From Physcomitrium patens (lineage: Eukaryota > Streptophyta > Bryopsida > Funariales > Funariaceae), in contig NC_037257.1 in the NCBI RefSeq assembly GCF_000002425.4, positions 16,842,328 through 16,906,327 on the forward strand: a stretch of 64,000 bases of DNA, given 5' to 3'. Of this stretch, positions 57,411 to 64,000 are shown one piece after another. Below the pieces are notes generated by a model. It was not told the DNA's origin. It saw nothing but the letters and a program-made list of their open reading frames with translations, and made no database searches. The translations under genes were made by a program, and so were the position numbers. Position 1 is the stretch's first letter, and each line of letters begins with the position of its first letter.

Positions 57411-58471
57411 CATGGTTTTAATTCTTCTTCTAACTAGGTGCGTTTCTTTACTGATGCGTGAACTTGCCACCCCAGATTAGTATCACCATCCTTTGTGTTG
57501 TACTTGAGTTGGAAGTAACCATCTTCCATTGCAGATTATCACATCGCATTGCTGCGTGAATTATCCTCACCCAAGTACCTTCTCGCTTTTAAAGTTTCTG
57601 CATTTAGAAAAAGAATAAGTAGTTTGGTTTTCTCACCTTTCCTTGAGTGAGTCTCTCGATGCCCCTTCCTCATATGTTCTGTACACAGGTAGGTAAGTCC
57701 TTTCAGTCTTCGATCTCTCTTTGTTGAGTATATGAATCAATTGAAATTATGAAGATTACTAGCATATCTCACGTCCATGGTACAGAGAGTTTACTCAACT
57801 GCAGGAAGGAATGGACACGTCCATGGAATTAGTTCATACCGCGTCTCATTTGATTTAAATATCATTCATATTCTAGATGTGTTGAATCTGCTGGCAGTGT
57901 AATGGGTGTATGAACCAGTTTTCCGTTGCATAATTGAGATCGTATTCAAATGACCTCGACCGGAAAACGAGCCGCTAATGTCCTGTCTCTCTACCAGAAT
58001 AATCGCTCTTCAACAGCAAACTTGGTACGGCATCATCCTCGCTAAGATATCTGTTCGTTCGGTTTATTGGATTCAACACGATCTGTGTTCATTCGGTTTA
58101 TTGGATTCAACTCGATCTGTGTGAAACCATGTGGTCAAGAGTCTCATGTGTTTGTGAACAACCACGTATTAAGTATTGTTTGTTACCATCTAAAAGTAGA
58201 CGTTAGCTGTTGTGTGTCCACTTCACTGCTTGAAGAACCTTGGGACTAACTGGAAAAAGTGAACCAACTCTGTGAGGTCTGCACATGATGTGCAACTTCA
58301 TCTTTTAGGTGTTGTCTTGTTGATAATGACAAAACTGTGATCTTGTGATTATGAACGCTGTACTCTAAGATACCGTATGTACAGAGTGATGCCCGCGCAC
58401 ATGACAGGAATTCGTTCAGTTAACTGCAACAGCGAAGACCTGTTGAGGTGCCATTGTCTTCAGAAACGTGA
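57411..58471. other. Stretch without an assignable gene
   Basis: Normal base composition, no ORF above 60 codons with any motif; holds the tandem duplication at 58051. It could be intron or UTR. Confidence 0.35.
58051..58116 (+). repeat. Tandem duplication, 32-34 bp, two copies
   Basis: TTCGGTTTATTGGATTCAAC occurs twice, followed by ACGAT and TCGAT; units 58051-58082 and 58083-58116 differ by one base and a 2-bp indel. Confidence 0.9.
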
Positions 58472-59017
58472 TTGGTAGGATGTAGCAAAGGGTATGTGCA
58501 AGCTTCACAGGCAGCACAAGCTTCTCCAGCAAGAGTGCCTTACTTTACATTATACCTCCTCCACCGATGTGGTAATCACTGGGTCATCTCCAATTCAGTG
58601 CTCACCCACCTCGTAGAAACCACTCACTCGAAGCTCGCCGTTGATGGTCAAGATCGTATACTTAGATCCTAATGCCTTGCAACGAACTACTTGTTGCTGT
58701 TTCAGAGCATCCTCTCGCATGTCGGCACTTCGGCACAACCACATGGTTCCTGTGTCTCAGCAGGCATGTCTCATTCATCGCAGACCTGTGGCCGAAGCTG
58801 GTACTACTATAGAATTTTCCATCCCCAGAGGAGCATTGTAACACGCAGCATCTTGAAGTCATTCGAGATAGGCTATAGAGAATCAACCCAGGCTGTGCGC
58901 AGACTGTGCACTGTGGAGGATGATTCTTTTGAAATCAGTATTCGTCCAATTCTAAGAGTTTCTACATATCGAATATGGAATTATTTAACATACCTGCAAA
59001 GGTTTGTTTGTTATTGA
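58472..59017 (+). CDS. Possible exon pair of an unknown plus-strand gene
   Basis: 58472-58672 and 58691-59017 are in the same frame, separated by a TAA and a TTGCTGTTTCAG acceptor at about 58706. If the acceptor is used, the second exon reads SILSHVGTSAQPHGSCVSAG onward and then STQAVRRLCTVEDDSFEISI RPILRVS before a stop at 59015. Alternative frames in 58641-58841 are also open, so the coding frame is not certain. No family is recognised. It lies at the edge of the AT-rich block beginning at 59,050. Confidence 0.25.
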
Positions 59018-59089
59018 ATAGTTCAAGCCAAGGGCTTTTAAGCAATAAACTTTGACAAGCAAACTTACATAATCATAATGGTCATAATA

Positions 59090-59125
<36 letters not shown>

Positions 59126-59494
59126 AAAAATTATTTGGTAGTCACATTAATCATTTTACATTTTATTTCAACATTATCTGATCTTTAAATTTAAGTTTTA
59201 AAGCTTATTTTCTTTTAAATTTATATTGAGAGATTTGTTCTAAAATATAGCACCATTAGACGTAATGCATATAATTTCTTAATAAATACAATTTTAATAT
59301 TTTTTAATTTCAAAAATGTGTATGTTGTTTAAAGTATTACCTATTTAATACTGAAATTACTTGTAATAGCGTGTCACCAATTAATTGAATATTTCAGCTG
59401 AATTGAATGATTGATTAAATATGAAAGTGTCTCCATTACAATTTTGATTTAAAATATTTACATTATTATCTTATTTTTAGTTTAAAATATAAAG

Positions 59495-59495
<1 letters not shown>

Positions 59496-59546
<51 letters not shown>
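59496..59546. repeat. (CA)n-(TA)n microsatellite
   Basis: About 12 AC units followed directly by about 14 AT units. Confidence 0.95.
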
Positions 59547-60371
59547 CATTCAAGCTCTGATGATGTTTTTGGTTTCCTGTGTTTGTGCTCCACCCACAAA
59601 TTATACTCTCAACAAATTGGAATAACATTTAGTTCTGCGTAGAATTCAATTCTGGCTCTAACTTTCATGCTTATGTACTCCATCAAAAAATATTTGCTCA
59701 GTTTTCCTTCCGTCTTGAATTTTTTCAAAGAAAGTTTTTTCAATCAAATGATTAATCTAAATTTTTGAGAAATTAAATATAATTAAAACTAAATTTACGA
59801 CCAAATGCTAAAGAAAAGCACTACAAATGACAAATACCAAAATGAAAAGAATACGAGAAATAATACACTCAAGGATTTGAAGCTTTTTCAATACAAGGGT
59901 TGCTGATTTTGGCTTGGCCAGAGTATCTTACTTTTAAAGTGATGACTAGTTAGACCTCAATGACAAAGCACACAAGAAATCAAATACCAATGGTGCAGAA
60001 AATGCAGCCAGGCAATGCTTTAACTTAGCGGCAGAGCAAGCAGGAAAGGAAAGGAAAAAAATAAAAATAAAATAAAATAAAATAAAAGATATTGAATCAC
60101 AAGAGATGCACTTGCAACCCTCTTGTGCATGGAAGCTTGAGCTGTAGTATGATAGAAAGCATGGCATTACTGTAGATGGTTAACAAACTGTTCAGACTGG
60201 AGTAATAGAAGTTGGTAATTTGTTACATGATTGGTGACTGGTACTTGTGTTACAATATAATACTCACAAGTGCATTGATGTTTATTTATTTATTTATTTA
60301 TTTATCATCTAGCACACTATATAATGCCATCCTTTGAGGCACTTGTTTGCCTTTGTGATAAGCTGGTTGAT

Positions 60372-60727
60372 TCATTTTATGGTGCTGGTGAAAAGAGCTG
60401 AATCCCATGAAGAATTGAAGTTTGAAGCACTGCTTGATGTTTGCATTCTAATAAGAGAGATGGGAAAGTGTTGAATACTTCTTTCAATGTGAGCATTGTT
60501 TTTGGGTGCAATGTCAATGGCTGTGAAACCTTCAGTGAGTACCCAAGAGAGGGGCCTAAAGTGGTATTGTTGAGCAGAGATTTGGGATTTATCTCCTTCT
60601 CTGCTTGTGACAGTTTGGATGCAACAGCAATAAAATAATAACAAGGGATTAGAACATAAGTGAAGCTATTGCAAAACATGGTCAGGAGGAACTTGATAAG
60701 GAAGGGATTTGAAAGAAGTTGAAGCAA
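60372..60727 (-). pseudogene. Possible ankyrin-type gene fragment
   Basis: On the minus strand, 60644-60372 reads SWVLTEGFTAIDIAPKNNAH then IERSIQHFPISLIRMQT. The G-F-T-A-[IL]-D-I-A-P-K-N core resembles the last ankyrin repeat of plant ankyrin membrane proteins (family G-x-T-A-L-D-I). Only one repeat is visible, there is no second one upstream, and an overlapping frame (60727-60377) is also open. It may be a small decayed gene piece or chance. Confidence 0.2.
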
Positions 60728-61909
60728 CTAATGAAAATCTTGTGAGAGAATCAACAACTTGTAAACTACAATATACAAACTCAAATAAAATCCTCAAGCT
60801 AAACATGTTGAATTTTTTGAATAAATGATCTTATTTATTTAATTGGATCTTTTTATATCACAAAAATATGCAAAAAAATTGGCAGGTATCAATTCTTGAC
60901 CAGTTTGCTAAACATTTTATTACTTGTGCCAATGTATTTTTATTTTTTTTCCTTTTAAGCAACTTATAGGAGTCTCAATATTTTTATTCTTTTATTTTTT
61001 ATATTTTTATGTTCAAAATTATTGATATTCAGGCCAAGTAGTTTTTGAATAAGAATCTAAAATATTAAATACAATCATTTTCTATCTAAACTACTTTACT
61101 ATCTTTTGTTGTATATAAATTTTATTTTATTTTAAAAATTTACAATAGAAATATGGCTAATTTAGAAATTACAAATAAATATTATAATATTATTTTTAAA
61201 AAATTAAAAAATAATATATATATATATATATATTATTTTTATTTATATATATAATTATTTATTTAGTAGTTTGCCTCAAAGGTATTTAGTAGTTTTCCTA
61301 AAAATTCTTTCAATAGTAATTATAGTATTTAGAAGTATTATATTTAAAGATAGAAAGTTAAAAGAATCTAGTCTTCTTGAGCTAAAATACATTTTAAAGT
61401 TTAAATTTGCTAAGTTTTATTTTAAATTTTTGTTTCATGATAGAATAAAATATCGTATTCAAATTATTATTTTAAATATTTAATCCATTTTAATCCTTAA
61501 ATATTAAAATTAAAAATTAAAAAAATATTTTTACTCATTCTGTTTTTTTTAATTTGTTTAATTTTTGCATGTTACTTAACATATAGCAACATAAAATTAA
61601 ATATTATCAATATAAATACATAAATTCACACATTAATTTTACAATTGTGGTCTAAAACTTGGCATAAATTATTTTCTAGCAAATATTGCAGATGTTTCGT
61701 GATCAAAATGTTATAAGTTTTTAAAAATATTTATTATCTTGTAATTTTATAATATTTTAAAATTATATTAAAAATTAAATTTTAATATCAAAAACACTTT
61801 TAGATTGATTTCAACAATATTTTTTTATTTTATTTAAACGCTGTATTAATTACATACTTTAACAATCAAAGAAATATGTATAATATTTTTAAAAGCTACA
61901 AAATTTAAG

Positions 61910-61911
<2 letters not shown>

Positions 61912-61995
<84 letters not shown>
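61912..61995. repeat. (TA)n microsatellite, about 84 bp
   Basis: Longest TA array of the window; uninterrupted. Confidence 0.95.
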
Positions 61996-61998
<3 letters not shown>

Positions 61999-62194
61999 AT
62001 GTTAAAAGAAAATATATTTAAGATTTATTGCTAAAATTATTAATTTTTCAAGTAATAGAAGATTATAATGAAATATATTTACATACATATATTTGGATAT
62101 ATTAAAAAAACAAGAGTCTATTTAGATTTTCATAAAGTTGATTTTATTTATATGTAGAATTTAAATACGATTTTTTCCTTTTATTTTTTTATTT

Positions 62195-62231
<37 letters not shown>

Positions 62232-62812
62232 AATTCAAATAAATCCAATCTTTATCATTAAAGAATAAGCACTAATACAACACAAGAGAGGAATTTATGA
62301 AAACTTATTGAAGCATTATATATAAATATATATACACAAAATTTTAAAAATCATAATTATTATTTTATAAAATTTGTATTTATGAAATAAAAGATTCATC
62401 CAATATAGCAAATATGAATTAAAAAAAAGTTAAAAATAAATATTGTATAATAAATATAGAAAATAGTAAATACAATACTTACTACTTACTTTTTATTACA
62501 AGTGCTAAATTTTGTTTTTGGTTATATTTGTTGTATCTTATTAATAATAATAATAAAAATATTATATTTATATTGTATAAAAAGTTTCAGAATCAAAACA
62601 AAGTGTGATCAATGTGTTGTCATTTATAAATAATGCACAATCACTATTCATTTTATTTTTATATACAACCATAATTTTCACATCAACTTCACAGGATTCT
62701 AGAATGTGATAATAAAATTCTACTTAGTTCAAAATTTGAATACAATCATTTTAAAAACTTGACTAACTGCTACAAAACAAGAACAAACCTACAAACATAA
62801 TGTTTATTATAG

Positions 62813-62822
62813 TGTGTGTGTG

Positions 62823-62857
<35 letters not shown>
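62813..62857. repeat. (GT)n-(TA)n microsatellite
   Basis: A GTGTGTGTGTG run, then AACTA and a TA array. Confidence 0.9.
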
Positions 62858-63040
62858 TTAAATTTGAAATTTTATTCAATTTTCAGAATTTAAAGATATT
62901 AAGCCCAATTCACAATTATACTAACCAGTACTATAAGATATTTTTCAAAACCAACACAAAAACATTTATGCATCTTTAACATAAACACTTCTATAAAAAC
63001 TTACAACCAGCTACTGTAATTTTATATTGAAGAAGAATTT

Positions 63041-64000
63041 CGATACCAAGGATGAAAATTGTGGGACTTCGCAACATACAATCCCAAGTTTCTTACGCTA
63101 CACTTGGATGAGTTTTGTTCACGCCGCATATCCTATGTCGTCCACTCAAGTCAGCAAGTTACTGTAAAGAAGCCCAGCCAACTGTAGCGGCATATGTCTA
63201 TATTAAGCTTCGAGAGCCGCTAACTCTAGGGCAGCGGCAGCAGCCGCGGCCGCGATTACTCTAGATCACGTCGCGTCGCAATGCGTCGCGGGGAGTGGGT
63301 GATCGCACGCTAGCCCGGCGCTGGGCTCGCGTGCGACGCGCTCGCGAGGGCGTTTTATTTTAAGTAATGGGGACAGATCCACAAAACAATTGCATTCCAC
63401 CCGATTCATCGCATGCGACCATCCATGCCACTCTGGTCGAATCGGCAATCGCGGTACCCAGAGGGTTCGGGAAACCTCAAAATGAGAGTTGCCCAAGTTG
63501 CTTGCAAAAGCAGTCGTTGCCCGCCCCATTCATCACACACCACGCCGCATTGGCTGACATGATCACAGTCTGGCGTTGTTTACCTGCCTCTCAAAGGGGA
63601 TGTGGACGAGGTTCCGGGTGGTCGTGGGTGCAATGACTTGCGTGGCGTAGTGGTGTGCACTTTGCTCGTGGCATCCTTGGATTCGGATTTTGGTTTTGCA
63701 AGCGTAGTAGTCTGTACTTGTGGGTTTTACGTTGCGGGGGTGGATGAGTCATTTGGCTCGCTTCACTGAAAGGTAGCTTGGGATGGTCGGAGCTTGTAGG
63801 AGAGTTTTTGACGGTTTATTTTTTAATCTGCCCGGCATTTTTTAATAGAAGGGGTGCTTGCCTGAGTGTTGTAATGGTTGTTGTGAGTGGAGTGGCTGAG
63901 AGGATTCTTGGTTGTTTTGGGTCGTCGTGACGGGGATGAGAAATTGTGGTTTAAGCCGCAGCTGACGTAAGGGAGGAGTTTCTGAAAAATACTGTATTGA
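63041..64000. other. GC- and CpG-rich segment, probable 5' end of a gene
   Basis: Composition changes abruptly from AT-rich to GC-rich at about 63,040. 63,220-63,350 is the most CpG-dense part of the window (GCAGCCGCGGCCGCGATT, then GTCGCGTCGCAATGCGTCGC). Open frames exist on both strands (63367-63636 plus; 63529-63266 minus) without any motif, so the coding strand is not decided. A promoter or first exon with 5' UTR of a gene continuing past 64,000 is the simplest reading. Confidence 0.35.

Larger units (their letters stand above)
59018..63040. other. AT-rich, microsatellite-rich intergenic block
   Basis: Mostly AT-rich with short repeats and no recognisable gene apart from the doubtful ORF at 60372-60727. 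(TA)n or mixed arrays lie at about 59091-59124, 59496-59546, 61213-61233, 61912-61995, 62200-62228 and 62813-62857. An (AAAAT)n run lies near 60066-60090 and a (TTTA)n run near 60283-60304. No LTR of the families seen in the left half was found here. Confidence 0.6.

Overview
The window reads as nuclear DNA of a plant, most likely a moss such as Physcomitrium patens. This is an inference, at moderate confidence. It rests on very AT-rich sequence, long (TA)n arrays, spliced genes with GT..AG introns, and chromodomain Ty3/gypsy elements (known from mosses) mixed with Ty1/copia elements. There is no bacterial gene organisation, no CRISPR array and no operon.

Layout. Positions 1-39,100 are a retrotransposon nest. 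One chromovirus (Ty3/gypsy) family is present as a 3' fragment (1-666), an old full-length copy (5958-12915) that carries a solo LTR of the same family (11049-11594), a younger minus-strand copy (16862-23232) and a copy lacking reverse transcriptase (31894-37696). A Ty1/copia element with 310-bp LTRs (14177-30236) is cut twice: by the minus-strand chromovirus (TSD CTTCA) and by a 4.36-kb gag-only LTR element (23857-28211). Removing both leaves about 5.3 kb, a normal copia length. A second copia remnant lies on the minus strand on both sides of the 31894-37696 element. All copies are broken by stops and appear dead.

Positions 39,100-50,300 and 52,900-59,050 are gene-bearing, with normal base composition. 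I can model a three-exon C-terminal part of a minus-strand gene (40153-43091) and a small two-exon plus-strand gene with a CxxC..CxxC motif (55893-56651). Other short ORFs are possible exons. None matches a family I can name with confidence. Between them is the most unusual structure: an imperfect palindrome of about 2.5 kb (52,970-55,490). Its outer arms carry two diverged, inverted copies of a short protein-coding segment and its centre is a long foldback. It could be transcribed as a hairpin RNA.

Positions 59,050-63,040 are AT-rich, full of microsatellites and without recognisable genes. At about 63,040 the composition changes sharply to GC- and CpG-rich sequence that continues to the window end and probably marks the 5' end of another gene.

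No multi-gene pathway is visible. The genes do not form a functional unit that I can recognise.
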